Origin: Candidatus Planktophila lacus
Lineage (GTDB): Bacteria; Actinomycetota; Actinomycetes; Nanopelagicales; Nanopelagicaceae
Assembly: GCF_002287925.1 (NCBI RefSeq)
Contig: NZ_CP016769.1
Location: forward strand, 620,001-684,000
DNA: 64,000 nt
Direction of reading: 5' to 3'
Shown piece by piece: positions 8,567 through 17,559 of the stretch. The translations under genes and the position numbers were made by a program. A model generated the notes under the pieces. It had not been told where the DNA came from and did not search any database. It saw only the letters and a program-made list of their open reading frames with translations. The number at the start of each line of letters is the position of its first letter. Within the stretch, counting starts at the first letter, position 1.

Positions 8567-9601
8567 ATGAAAATTAGAAACTATTGGAACCTCCGCGATT
8601 GGGGCGCAGGAATCTGGGAGCGCTCAGGCCGACCAGCCCGAGTACTAATCGCAGTTACAACAATTTTCTTAGTTGGGCTACTGCCATTTGCTGGAGCATC
8701 ATTTCTAGCAACACCAATCGCAGCTTATGACGCGGTACTTGTCTATCCAGTTGCAGTCTTCGTTCTTATGGCGCTGGGCTTAAATATTGTTGTTGGTAAG
8801 TCCGGAATGCTCGATCTTGGTTACGTTGCCTTCTTCGCAATCGGTGCTTACACGATGGCGATTATGGGTACAACAACCGGTTTAAATACTTGGGAGATCA
8901 TGCCTTTCGGTATCGCCTTTGCGATGCTCGCAGGCGTCATCCTTGGTCTACCAACACTTCGCTTACGTGGTGATTACCTCGCCATCGTTACCTTGGGCTT
9001 TGGTGAGATCGTTCGCCTTGTTCTTCTCAACTCTTCATGGAGCAAAGGTCCAAACGGAATTGCAAACGTTCCGATGCCACCTGATATCGGACCGCTTAAA
9101 TTCAAATTAGATGATCAGAAAGTCTTCTTCTGGGTTGTTCTAATTATGATTCTGCTTACGATCTGGATGATCCGCCGCCTATCAGTTCGTCGTCCAGGCC
9201 GCGCTTGGGAAGCGATCCGCCAAGATGAAGATGCTGCAGAGTTGATGGGTGTACCAACTCTTAAGTACAAGATCTGGTCATTTACTCTCGGCGCTGCAAT
9301 TGGTGGCGCCGCCGGCGTTCTCTACGCTTCAAAGAACCTCTTTATCGCACCTGAAATGTTTACCCTAAACGTTTCAATTCTTATCCTTGCCTGCGTGGTA
9401 TTTGGTGGAATCGGAAATATCTGGGGCGTAATTATCGGTGCAACAATTCTTGGTTACCTCCCAGATCGCATCCGCTTTATCTCAGATGCTCGCCTCTTAG
9501 TCTTCGGCTTAGTTCTTGTTGTTGTTATGAACTTCCGCCCAGATGGCCTACTACCGCGAAAGAAACGCGAAAAAGCGATTGTTAAGAAAGGGGCGAATTA
9601 A
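8567..9601 (+). CDS. livM: Branched-chain amino-acid type ABC transporter, permease
   Basis: Second permease subunit, 344 aa, with about nine hydrophobic helices. It begins three bases after the livH stop. The family hallmarks are present: LGLNIVVGKSGMLDLGYVAFFAIGAY condenses to the conserved G-x-S/G-LGY region near residue 85, the coupling loop AIRQDEDAAELMGVP lies near 217, and GGIGNIWGVIIGA near 285. The C-terminus (FRPDGLLPRKKR) is the usual basic tail. It pairs with LivH in the cytoplasmic membrane. Fully co-oriented and co-spaced with livG two bases downstream. Confidence 0.93.
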   Translation: MKIRNYWNLRDWGAGIWERSGRPARVLIAVTTIFLVGLLPFAGASFLATPIAAYDAVLVYPVAVFVLMALGLNIVVGKSGMLDLGYVAFFAIGAYTMAIMGTTTGLNTWEIMPFGIAFAMLAGVILGLPTLRLRGDYLAIVTLGFGEIVRLVLLNSSWSKGPNGIANVPMPPDIGPLKFKLDDQKVFFWVVLIMILLTIWMIRRLSVRRPGRAWEAIRQDEDAAELMGVPTLKYKIWSFTLGAAIGGAAGVLYASKNLFIAPEMFTLNVSILILACVVFGGIGNIWGVIIGATILGYLPDRIRFISDARLLVFGLVLVVVMNFRPDGLLPRKKREKAIVKKGAN

Positions 9602-9603
9602 AG

Positions 9604-10380
9604 ATGGCTAAAGTTCTTTTAAATCTGGAAAACCTCACCATGAAGTTCGGTGGAGTTACAGCGCTTAATGAAGTAAATCTTGAGGTTCGCGAAGGTGAAA
9701 TTCTCGCCCTGATCGGCCCTAACGGTGCGGGAAAGACAACTGTCTTTAACGTGATCACCGGCGTCTACCAAGCAACTTCTGGTTCAATTAATTTTGATGG
9801 CCAAAAGATCGGTGGCAAGAAGCGCTATCAGATCACCGGTCTTGGTATCGCTCGCACTTTCCAGAACATTCGCTTATTCGGAGATATGACAACGCTTGAA
9901 AATGTCATTACTGCAACCGATGTTCATAAGAAGAGCGGCCTAATTTCGGCTCTCTTTGGAACACCTCGTGCTCGTCGCGAAGAACGCGAGAACCGAGCTA
10001 AGGCGCACGAAATTCTTGAGTTCATCGGAATCGATGAATACTCAGATCGCTTAGCCCGTAACTTGCCTTACGGTGTTCAGCGTCGTCTTGAAATCGCTCG
10101 TGCTATGGGAACTTCACCCAAGTTATTGCTTCTTGATGAGCCTGCTGCAGGTTTTAACCCACAAGAAAAGGTTGAACTTGCGGCAACTATAAAGAAAGTT
10201 CGCGATGCTGGCTACACAGTTCTTTTGATCGAGCACGATATGTCGCTGATCATGGGAATTTCAGATCGCGTTGCTGTTCTTGATTTTGGAACCAAGATCG
10301 CTGATGGTTCACCAGCTGAAGTACAAAACGACCCTCGCGTTATTGAGGCTTACCTAGGAGTACCTGCAGATGCGTCTTGA
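9604..10380 (+). CDS. livG: Branched-chain amino-acid type ABC transporter, ATPase
   Basis: One of two ATPases powering the importer, 258 aa. Seen: Walker A GPNGAGKTT near residue 38, the Q-loop in ARTFQNIRLF, a LivG-type degenerate signature (PYGVQRRLEIARA, near 157), Walker B LLLLDEPAAGFNP and the H-loop in LLIEHDMSLIMG. These degenerate signatures are normal in LivG and do not indicate loss of function. The last 11 bases overlap livF, so translation of the two is coupled. Confidence 0.94.
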   Translation: MAKVLLNLENLTMKFGGVTALNEVNLEVREGEILALIGPNGAGKTTVFNVITGVYQATSGSINFDGQKIGGKKRYQITGLGIARTFQNIRLFGDMTTLENVITATDVHKKSGLISALFGTPRARREERENRAKAHEILEFIGIDEYSDRLARNLPYGVQRRLEIARAMGTSPKLLLLDEPAAGFNPQEKVELAATIKKVRDAGYTVLLIEHDMSLIMGISDRVAVLDFGTKIADGSPAEVQNDPRVIEAYLGVPADAS

Positions 10381-11089
10381 AATTAAAGATCTACACGTTC
10401 ACTACGGCAAGATTGAAGCGATCAAGGGCGTATCAATCGTTGTTAATGAAGGCGAAATTGTTACTCTCATCGGCGCTAACGGAGCCGGCAAGACAACAAT
10501 GCTTAAGACAATTTCAGGTCTTCGTCCTGTCACAACTGGTCAGATCATTTTTGATGGTCAAGATATCTCTAACGTTCCTGCGCACAAGCGTGTGGATCTC
10601 GGTCTATCGCAAGCACCAGAAGGCCGCGGAATTTTCCCAGGTATGACAGTTTTGGAAAACCTAGAAATGGGTAAGTTCCATCGCCATAACCGTAAAAACG
10701 AGATGGCCGAAGATCTAGATAAGGTCTACACGCTCTTTCCACGTTTGAAAGAACGCGTCTCACAAGCCGGCGGAACTTTATCTGGTGGAGAACAACAGAT
10801 GCTCGCAATTGGCCGTGCACTAATGGCTCGTCCAAAAGTACTTCTCCTCGATGAGCCTTCAATGGGTCTAGCACCTCAGATGATTGCAAATATCTTCCGC
10901 ATCATCACCGAGATCAATAAGACCGGTGTAACAATTCTTCTCGTGGAACAGAATGCACAGCAAGCGTTGCAACGCGCACACCGCGCCTACATTCTTGAGA
11001 CCGGAAACGTTGTTAAGGAAGCTAAGGCTTCAGATCTTCTTAACGATCCTGCTGTACGCGAAGCCTACCTCGGTACTGGCGCTCACTAA
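10370..11089 (+). CDS. livF: Branched-chain amino-acid type ABC transporter, ATPase
   Basis: The partner ATPase, 239 aa. Walker A GANGAGKTT near residue 36, canonical signature LSGGEQQMLAIGRALM near 138, Walker B VLLLDEPSMGLAP and the H-loop region LLVEQNAQQAL are all present, and the C-terminus (VREAYLG) is that of LivF. It is the last gene of the importer operon. Its stop codon (11087-11089) directly abuts the stop of the convergent thioesterase gene, with no room for a separate terminator between them. Confidence 0.94.
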   Translation: MRLEIKDLHVHYGKIEAIKGVSIVVNEGEIVTLIGANGAGKTTMLKTISGLRPVTTGQIIFDGQDISNVPAHKRVDLGLSQAPEGRGIFPGMTVLENLEMGKFHRHNRKNEMAEDLDKVYTLFPRLKERVSQAGGTLSGGEQQMLAIGRALMARPKVLLLDEPSMGLAPQMIANIFRIITEINKTGVTILLVEQNAQQALQRAHRAYILETGNVVKEAKASDLLNDPAVREAYLGTGAH

Positions 11090-11512
11090 TTATCTTTCAG
11101 CAAGGATCATGCAGGTAATACGTGCAGAACAAGTACGTTGACCCTGCTCGTTGGTAATCACAACTTCGTATACACACAAGGTTTTTCCTATTGATACCGC
11201 TGTGGCAACGCCAGTCACATATCCTGACATAGCCGATTTGTGATGAGTGGCGTTGATATCAACGCCAACAATTCTGCGGTTAGGTCCAGCATTTAATTGG
11301 GTCCCTATAGAACCTAGCGATTCAGCCAAAACGACATTTGCACCACCATGTAGCAAACCAATTGGTTGAGTATTTCCCTCAACAGGCATACGTCCAACTA
11401 AGCGCTCAGGGGATGCCTCAAGGATCTCAATCCCCATCTTCTTGTCGAGGGCGCCACTTCCGCGTTCGCGAATTAGTTCTAGATAGTTCGGGGTATTTTC
11501 TGGCTGCGTCAT
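11090..11512 (-). CDS. Hotdog-fold thioesterase (PaaI-like)
   Basis: A 140-aa single-domain protein with the acyl-CoA thioesterase pattern: GLLHGGANVVLAESLGSIG (about residues 53-71) is the HGG motif with its following helix, and GVDINATHHKSA matches the conserved strand after it. Members hydrolyse aryl- or acyl-CoA thioesters in the cytoplasm; the substrate cannot be read from sequence. The gene is convergent with livF and divergent from polA. On its own strand TACTAT (11521-11526) sits 8 nt before the ATG, with no ribosome binding site between, so it too may be leaderless. Confidence 0.88.
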   Translation of the reverse strand: MTQPENTPNYLELIRERGSGALDKKMGIEILEASPERLVGRMPVEGNTQPIGLLHGGANVVLAESLGSIGTQLNAGPNRRIVGVDINATHHKSAMSGYVTGVATAVSIGKTLCVYEVVITNEQGQRTCSARITCMILAER

Positions 11513-11520
11513 AGTTCGAA

Positions 11521-11553
11521 ATAGTAACTTGTTAACGGGTACTTCTCTAGGAT
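11521..11553. promoter_or_regulatory. Divergent -10-like boxes of the thioesterase gene and polA
   Basis: The two genes are 47 nt apart. On the plus strand TAGGAT (11548-11553) ends 6 nt before the polA ATG. On the minus strand TACTAT (11521-11526) ends 8 nt before the thioesterase ATG. Both placements predict transcripts that begin at or within two bases of the start codon. I see no convincing -35 element for either. Confidence 0.45.
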
Positions 11554-11559
11554 GACGCC

Positions 11560-14166
11560 ATGGCCCAGAAGCGTTTATTACTTATCGATGGCCATTCAAT
11601 GGCATATCGCGCCTTCTTCGCACTACCTGCCGAAAATTTCACAACCGCACAGGGCCAACATACAAATGCTATTTATGGCTTTGCGACGATGTTGATCTCA
11701 CTACTTAAAGACGAGAAGCCAACTCATGTGGCAGTTGCCTTCGATGTATCTCGCAAGACTTTCCGCACCGATATCTTTCCTGATTACAAAGCCAATCGCG
11801 CAAAGACCCCTGATGAATTCCGCTCGCAGATGTCTTATCTAAACGATTTGGTTACAGGATTCGGAATAACCCAGTTTGCACTCGAAGGTTACGAAGCTGA
11901 TGACATCATCGCCACTATTACTAAGCAGGCAGAACGTGAGGGTGCTGAAGTACTTATCTGTACCGGCGATCGGGACAGCTTTCAGCTAGTTACCGAGAAG
12001 ACGACTGTTCTCTATCCGAAGCGCGGAGTCTCCGAAATGGCGCGCATGACTCCGGATGCGGTGCAAGAAAAATACGGCATGAGCCCTGACCAATATCCTG
12101 ATTTTGCGGCGCTGCGCGGCGACCCGAGCGATAACTTGCCATCGATTCCAGGTGTTGGCGAAAAGACTGCCGCAAAGTGGATCGTTGAATATGGATCGCT
12201 TAAAGATTTGATTTCCAACGTGGACAAAGTCGGCGGAAAAGTCGGCCAATCACTGCGTGACAATATCGACGATGTAATCCGCAACCGCGAGTTGACTCAA
12301 CTCGTACATGATGCACCGATCGAATACCAAGTTGATGCACTTGCTTGGGCTGGTGTTGTCGAAAGTGATCTCACGAAGTTATTTGAACAACTTGAGTTTC
12401 GAACCCTCAAAGATCGATTAAAGCCAATTCTTAATCCCGACTCAGTAGTCAAAGAGGTAAAGGGTCAGAGCAACAACGTTGAGTTCACACTCTTTGCCCC
12501 AATGATCGAAGGTGGAACCCTGTCACCGGAAGAGTTAAGTGAAAAGATTGCTCAGCACTCGGGAGATATCGCTCTATCTTTTGAGCTACTAGATGAGAAA
12601 TTGCATCGTTACGCAGTTGCCTTTAATCCGAGCGATGTCTATTTGATTCATTCCGAACAGATGGGGGAGTGGGCACAGAACCCAAAAGTTTCTAAAATTG
12701 CCCATGACGCTAAATCCTTAGCGCGCGAGAATCTTCTGGATGGCGTTGTCTTTGATACTGCACTCGCTGCCTACTTGGTAAACCCAGGTGTGCGTGCACA
12801 AGAGTTATCCGATCTATTAGAGCGCTGGGGAGATGGCGCTCAAATTGATACATCTTCTCCAGAGCAATCACTGCTTACGGGTGCAGCCGCCCTCTTTAAA
12901 TTACGTGGCTCACTTCTAACCGAGATGAAAGATCGCGGCGTACTTGCGCTCTTTACAGATCTAGAACTTCCTATCGCTCACCTGCTCGCAGTTATGGAGA
13001 ACCGCGGCATCGCCGTTGATCGCAAAGAACTTGAAAAGTTAGCGACATTCTTTGAGGGAGAAGTCACACGCGAGACAAAGGCGGCGCACCTAGCCGCCGG
13101 CCATGAATTCAATGTGGCATCTCCAAAACAGCTACAAGTTGTTCTCTTCGATGAGCTAAACCTGCCAAAGACGAAGAAGATCAAGACTGGATTTACAACC
13201 GATGCCGAGGCGCTTAACTGGTTATTTGAAAAGACTAAACATCCACTCCTTGAATCACTTCTTAGAATTCGGGAAACCAAGAAGTTAGGCACAACGGTCG
13301 AAGGCCTTATTGCAGAAATAGGCAGCGATGGACGAATCCGCACCCATTTTGCGCAGACCGTTGCAGCAACGGGTCGTCTTTCATCTGTAGGACCAAACCT
13401 GCAGAACATCCCGGTTCGAACCGAAGAAGGTCGCAGTATCCGTAACGCATTTATCGCAGATAAAGGATTTAGCGGACTCTTAACTGCAGATTACAGCCAG
13501 ATCGAAATGCGGATCATGGCTCATCTCTCAAATGATGCTGGATTACTTGCAGCATTTGAAACCGGTGAAGATCTACATGCCACCGTTGCTGGTCTTGTCT
13601 TCGGTGTGAAAGCAAATGAAGTTGATTCAGAGATGCGCCGTCAGATCAAAGCGATGTCTTACGGACTTGCCTATGGCTTGAGCTCTTATGGTCTTGCCGC
13701 GCAGTTAGATCTCTCACCACCTGCTGCACAGGATTTAATGGATCGATACTTCCAGCGTTTTGGTGGAATCCGCGATTACTTAAGTAGCGTTGTAGTACAA
13801 GCACGCAAAGTTGGATACACCGAAACCGTTATGGGGCGCAGACGCTACCTGCCAGATCTAATGCACGATAACCGCCAACGTCGTGAGATTGCAGAACGTA
13901 TGGCGCTAAATGCTCCGATTCAGGGTTCGGCCGCCGACATCATCAAACAGGCAATGCTCAATGTAGAGCGCGCGTTGATTAGCGAAAACCTTAAATCACG
14001 TCTATTACTGCAGGTTCATGATGAGTTGATCCTTGAAGTTGTAGCGGGCGAAGAAGAAGTTCTAACTGATTTGGTCCGTCGTGAGATGGGTTCTGCCTTC
14101 CCACTTCGCGCACCGCTTGATGTAAGCGTCGGTATCGGTAAGAGCTGGAACGAAGCTGCACACTAA
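11560..14166 (+). CDS. polA: DNA polymerase I
   Basis: Removes RNA primers and fills gaps in replication and repair. An N-terminal 5'-3' exonuclease (residues ~1-290; LLIDGHSMAYRAF, GYEADDIIAT, GDRDSFQLV, helix-hairpin-helix IPGVGEKTAAKW) is followed by a degenerate 3'-5' exonuclease-like region in which I cannot find the acidic metal-binding set, then the family A polymerase domain: motif A DYSQIEMR near 643, motif B RRQIKAMSYGLAYG near 690 and motif C VHDELILE near 820. 868 aa fits actinobacterial Pol I, which usually lacks proofreading. It ends four bases from the convergent MFS gene. Confidence 0.97.
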   Translation: MAQKRLLLIDGHSMAYRAFFALPAENFTTAQGQHTNAIYGFATMLISLLKDEKPTHVAVAFDVSRKTFRTDIFPDYKANRAKTPDEFRSQMSYLNDLVTGFGITQFALEGYEADDIIATITKQAEREGAEVLICTGDRDSFQLVTEKTTVLYPKRGVSEMARMTPDAVQEKYGMSPDQYPDFAALRGDPSDNLPSIPGVGEKTAAKWIVEYGSLKDLISNVDKVGGKVGQSLRDNIDDVIRNRELTQLVHDAPIEYQVDALAWAGVVESDLTKLFEQLEFRTLKDRLKPILNPDSVVKEVKGQSNNVEFTLFAPMIEGGTLSPEELSEKIAQHSGDIALSFELLDEKLHRYAVAFNPSDVYLIHSEQMGEWAQNPKVSKIAHDAKSLARENLLDGVVFDTALAAYLVNPGVRAQELSDLLERWGDGAQIDTSSPEQSLLTGAAALFKLRGSLLTEMKDRGVLALFTDLELPIAHLLAVMENRGIAVDRKELEKLATFFEGEVTRETKAAHLAAGHEFNVASPKQLQVVLFDELNLPKTKKIKTGFTTDAEALNWLFEKTKHPLLESLLRIRETKKLGTTVEGLIAEIGSDGRIRTHFAQTVAATGRLSSVGPNLQNIPVRTEEGRSIRNAFIADKGFSGLLTADYSQIEMRIMAHLSNDAGLLAAFETGEDLHATVAGLVFGVKANEVDSEMRRQIKAMSYGLAYGLSSYGLAAQLDLSPPAAQDLMDRYFQRFGGIRDYLSSVVVQARKVGYTETVMGRRRYLPDLMHDNRQRREIAERMALNAPIQGSAADIIKQAMLNVERALISENLKSRLLLQVHDELILEVVAGEEEVLTDLVRREMGSAFPLRAPLDVSVGIGKSWNEAAH

Positions 14167-14170
14167 GGGG

Positions 14171-15397
14171 CTAAGTAGTAGTTGGTGAATTATCAGACAT
14201 AGCTGCGAGATCTTCTTCATCTGTTGGTATGCGATCTGCCGCAGATAAACGTTTCTTTCCTAAATTAAGAATGATAAATCCGGTAACGATAGTGAAGCAG
14301 GTTATGGAGAGAGCAAATCGCGGTGAATAAGTCTCTGCGATCCAACCACCAGCCGCAGCACCAATTGACATCAGAGTTCCTTCAACAGTCCAGATCCAAC
14401 CCATCATTCCAACTGCCGAACCCTTAGGGCGCACCGCCTCCATAACTTCCCAGTAAAAGACTTGGATCGTTCCGCCTACCAAACCTAGGAATGAAGCGGC
14501 AATAACCATCGACCAGCCTGGATAAGTAAAGACGATCGGTATGGAGATGAAGATCCAAATCAAGTAGGTAATTCGCATCGCCTTAAGTGCAGATACTTTC
14601 TTTGAGACAAGACCGCCAAGAAGTCCACCAAAGATATTTGCGATTCCCATCGCCGCTAAAATCCAAGCAGTTCTGTGGGGCACTTCTTCTAAAGTTGCGA
14701 AAGCTGGAACGGCTACATCGAAAACGCCCCAACCGAAACCAATAAAACACCCCTCGATCATCAGCAATTGAATTGCCTTGTGGCGCCAGAGGGAGATGTG
14801 ATTCTCTTCTTTCTTCTCTGGGATCCAATTACGAGAAACTTTGGTAATCGCTAAACCGCCGCCTCCTATCAACATAAAGATGGAAGCCACCACAAGCGGG
14901 CTTCCTGGACGTGATGAGAGAGCCAATGAAGTGGCAATAACCGGACCTAGAACACCTGCAGAACTCATTACCGATGTATCTACGGCATAAGCGGTGCGCA
15001 AGAAATCTTTTGGAACGACATCGCGCCACAACGGACGTACTGAGAGATTAATTGGAGGCGCGGTAATTCCCATAATGAAGGCGGCCAACAAAATACCATT
15101 TCGATTTTCCATAGTATTTAAAATCAACATCATTCCGGCGTAACCTGGAACAAAAATACGCAGTGGCCATTTCTGTCCATATTTATCCATCAACATGCCA
15201 CGTAATCCAGCAGTTGCGGCGCCCGCGACAGAGTTAATTCCAATAGCAAATCCCGCAGCAGCAATCGAGCCGGTTGCATCTTCAGTCTTAAAGAAAATGG
15301 CGAGTGCAACCATGCCGTAGGCGACACGGGCCGGGAATGCTGAGAGAACTAAGACCCATACATTGGGAATGGCAAAGAGTTCTCTGTAGCGTTTCAT
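14171..15397 (-). CDS. MFS permease, substrate unknown
   Basis: A 408-aa protein with about twelve hydrophobic segments and the major-facilitator layout: a cytoplasmic loop DKYGQKWPLR after the second helix (a variant of the G-x3-D-R-x-G-R motif), a longer central loop (NWIPEKKEENHISLWRHKAIQ) and a charged, disordered-looking C-terminal tail. It most resembles generic drug- or metabolite-exporter-type MFS proteins; I cannot name a substrate. It faces polA and is divergent from rpsA. On its strand TAAACT (15406-15411) sits 8 nt before the ATG, again without a ribosome binding site. Confidence 0.85.
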   Translation of the reverse strand: MKRYRELFAIPNVWVLVLSAFPARVAYGMVALAIFFKTEDATGSIAAAGFAIGINSVAGAATAGLRGMLMDKYGQKWPLRIFVPGYAGMMLILNTMENRNGILLAAFIMGITAPPINLSVRPLWRDVVPKDFLRTAYAVDTSVMSSAGVLGPVIATSLALSSRPGSPLVVASIFMLIGGGGLAITKVSRNWIPEKKEENHISLWRHKAIQLLMIEGCFIGFGWGVFDVAVPAFATLEEVPHRTAWILAAMGIANIFGGLLGGLVSKKVSALKAMRITYLIWIFISIPIVFTYPGWSMVIAASFLGLVGGTIQVFYWEVMEAVRPKGSAVGMMGWIWTVEGTLMSIGAAAGGWIAETYSPRFALSITCFTIVTGFIILNLGKKRLSAADRIPTDEEDLAAMSDNSPTTT

Positions 15398-15431
15398 TGG
15401 TTGCTAGTTTACGCCTGACTATTAGGCGGAT

Positions 15432-15520
15432 TTGCCCTATTAACCGCTAAAACCGTACGCTTACGCCCGTTCACCAGAAAGGTTCTGGAGTCCTATTACT
15501 TTCTATCCCTACGGAGCAAC
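15432..15520 (+). promoter_or_regulatory. Candidate rpsA promoter and leader
   Basis: TTGCCC (15432-15437), 18 nt and TACGCT (15456-15461) form a plausible promoter. The leader contains a 6-bp hairpin CCAGAA-AGG-TTCTGG (15474-15488), then a GGAG (15513-15516) four bases before the TTG start. A hairpin near a ribosomal-protein start could serve feedback control, but nothing in the sequence proves that. The region just upstream (CGCCT/AGGCG, 15412-15428) also forms a small hairpin. Confidence 0.4.
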
Positions 15521-16876
15521 TTGAGCACATCATCACCAGTCGTAGCAGTTAACGACATCGGATCAGCAGCAGATTTCCTTGCAGCAATCGAAGGCACAAT
15601 CAGAAATTTCAATGACGGCGATTTGGTCGTCGGAACAGTAGTCCAAGTAGATCGCGAAGAAGTTCTTCTTGATATTGGTTATAAGACAGAAGGCGTAATT
15701 CCTTCACGCGAACTCTCAATCCGCCACGATGCAGATCCAAATGACATTGTTAAGGTCGGCGATCGCATTGAAGCGCTCGTTCTCCAAAAGGAAGATAAAG
15801 AAGGACGCACGATTCTCTCTAAGAAGCGCGCACAGTATGAGCGCGCCTGGGGCGAAATCGAAGGCAAGAAAGAACGCGACGAAGTTGTCGTCGGAACAGT
15901 TATTGAAGTTGTTAAGGGCGGCTTGATCGTTGATATCGGTCTACGCGGCTTCTTGCCAGCATCACTCGTTGAAATGCGTCGTGTACGCGATCTAACTCCT
16001 TACATCGGTAAGGAAGTTGAAGCTCGCATCATCGAACTCGATAAGAACCGTAACAACGTTGTTCTTTCACGTCGCGCATTCCTAGAGCAGACCCAATCAG
16101 AGTCACGCACTACATTCTTGAACCAGCTACAAAAGGGTCAAGTACGTACTGGCGTAATCTCATCAATCGTTAACTTCGGTGCATTCGTTGACCTTGGTGG
16201 CGTAGACGGTCTAGTTCACGTTTCAGAGCTTTCATGGAAGCACATCGATCACCCAGGTGAAGTTGTTGAAGTTGGCGATGAAGTAACCGTAGAAGTTCTC
16301 GAAGTTGATTTCGAGCGTGAGCGTGTTTCACTTTCTCTTAAGGCAACACAAGAAGATCCATGGCAAGCATTTGCTCGCACCCACACAATCAATCAGGTTG
16401 TTCCGGGCGTCGTGACAAAGCTTGTCCCATTCGGTGCATTCATTCGTGTTCACGAGGGCATTGAAGGACTTGTTCACATCTCAGAGTTGGCAGAACGCCA
16501 CGTTGAGATCCCAGAGCAGGTTGTTGCTGTAGATGACGAACTATTTGTAAAGATCATCGATATCGATCTTGAGCGTCGTCGTATCTCACTATCTCTTAAG
16601 CAGGCTAATGAAGGTCATGAAGTTGAGATCGAAGCTTTTGATCCAACCCAATACGGAATGGCTGCTCGCTACGACGCAGCAGGTAACTTCATCTACCCAG
16701 AAGGTTTCGATCCTGATACTCAGGAGTGGAAGCCAGGCCATGACGCTCAACGCGAAGAGTGGGAACGTCAATACCAGGAAGCACAAACTCGCTTCCTTGC
16801 TCACAAGAAGCAGAAGGCAGAAGCAAAGGCAGCAGATGCCGCAGCTCCTGTTGCTGAAGAAGCAGCTGCTGAATAA
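15521..16876 (+). CDS. rpsA: 30S ribosomal protein S1
   Basis: Four S1 RNA-binding repeats at roughly residues 34-104, 121-186, 206-276 and 291-361 (each with the V-x-G-x-V strand, the last two with IVNFGAFVDLGG and LVPFGAFIRVHEG), followed by an acidic/Ala-rich tail. Actinobacterial S1 is this four-domain form, shorter than the six-domain E. coli protein. It binds mRNA for the 30S subunit. The start is a TTG: the residues after it, with the VAVNDIGS stretch, match family N-termini, a GGAG precedes it, and no ATG lies before the first S1 repeat. Confidence 0.96.
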   Translation: MSTSSPVVAVNDIGSAADFLAAIEGTIRNFNDGDLVVGTVVQVDREEVLLDIGYKTEGVIPSRELSIRHDADPNDIVKVGDRIEALVLQKEDKEGRTILSKKRAQYERAWGEIEGKKERDEVVVGTVIEVVKGGLIVDIGLRGFLPASLVEMRRVRDLTPYIGKEVEARIIELDKNRNNVVLSRRAFLEQTQSESRTTFLNQLQKGQVRTGVISSIVNFGAFVDLGGVDGLVHVSELSWKHIDHPGEVVEVGDEVTVEVLEVDFERERVSLSLKATQEDPWQAFARTHTINQVVPGVVTKLVPFGAFIRVHEGIEGLVHISELAERHVEIPEQVVAVDDELFVKIIDIDLERRRISLSLKQANEGHEVEIEAFDPTQYGMAARYDAAGNFIYPEGFDPDTQEWKPGHDAQREEWERQYQEAQTRFLAHKKQKAEAKAADAAAPVAEEAAAE

Positions 16877-16895
16877 TAAGTAGATAATGAAAAAA

Positions 16896-16922
16896 GGCTC
16901 ACCTTCGGGTGGGCCTTTTTTC
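16896..16922 (+). terminator. Intrinsic terminator after rpsA
   Basis: GGCTCACC (16896-16903), loop TTCG, and GGTGGGCC (16908-16915) make an 8-bp stem with one G-T pair, followed by seven T. A run of A precedes the stem, so it could work on both strands. It isolates rpsA from the coaE-uvr genes. Confidence 0.93.
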
Positions 16923-16946
16923 ATATCGAAATCTGAATGTGAAAGG

Positions 16947-16952
16947 TAGAGT
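16947..16952 (+). promoter_or_regulatory. -10-like box of the coaE-uvr genes
   Basis: TAGAGT ends 7 nt before the coaE ATG (16960), in the position expected for a leaderless transcript. It lies just beyond the rpsA terminator, so coaE needs its own promoter. No clear -35 is visible. Confidence 0.45.
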
Positions 16953-16959
16953 CTGAACC

Positions 16960-17550
16960 ATGTTGGTCGTTGCACTTACCGGTGGAATAGGCGCAGGCAA
17001 ATCTCTTGTTGCCCAATACTTCTCAGAACTCGGCGCTCGTGTTGTAGATGCAGATCAACTATCACGGATAGCAATTGAACGTGGCTCTGAGGGATTTGAT
17101 GAAGTCATCACCCGATTTGGCGAAGGCATTCTGCGCAACGGCGATATAGATCGCAAAGCGTTAGGTGAAATAATTTTTAAGGATAAGAGCGCTAAGGCAG
17201 ATCTTGAAGCGATTATCCATCCGCGCGTTCGCGAACTGTTCTTTGAAGTTGTCAGCGATCTCGCTGCAGATGAAATTCTGATTTATGAGATCCCGCTACT
17301 AGTTGAAACCGGTGCCGCCAGTAACTTCGATCAGATCATTACAGTTGAAGCAGATCTTGAGATTCGTAAATCCAGACTATTAAAGCGCGGCATGTTCATC
17401 TCAGAGATTGAATCTCGCTTAGCTGTTCAGGCTTCACCATCTGAGCGTGAAGCGGTCTCTACCCACGTGATCGAAAATAGCGGCGATGAAGATCAACTGC
17501 TGCGCAAGGTGGAAAACCTCTGGGAGGAACTCCAGCGCCTTTCAAAGTAG
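16960..17550 (+). CDS. coaE: Dephospho-CoA kinase
   Basis: Last step of coenzyme A synthesis: phosphorylates the ribose 3'-OH of dephospho-CoA. The P-loop GGIGAGKS (residues 7-14), the substrate region DADQLSR near 32, HPRVRE near 88 and the lid LLKRGM near 142 are all seen. 196 aa is the single-domain length; some actinobacteria carry an extra C-terminal UPF0157/GrpB-like domain, absent here. It is followed by uvrB after nine bases and is probably the first gene of the DNA-repair operon. Confidence 0.95.
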   Translation: MLVVALTGGIGAGKSLVAQYFSELGARVVDADQLSRIAIERGSEGFDEVITRFGEGILRNGDIDRKALGEIIFKDKSAKADLEAIIHPRVRELFFEVVSDLAADEILIYEIPLLVETGAASNFDQIITVEADLEIRKSRLLKRGMFISEIESRLAVQASPSEREAVSTHVIENSGDEDQLLRKVENLWEELQRLSK

Positions 17551-17559
17551 GCTAGGAAA

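Noticed and set aside
12978-13409. 143-aa frame antisense to polA
   Set aside because: Shadow of the polymerase gene; composition mirrors reverse-complement codons.
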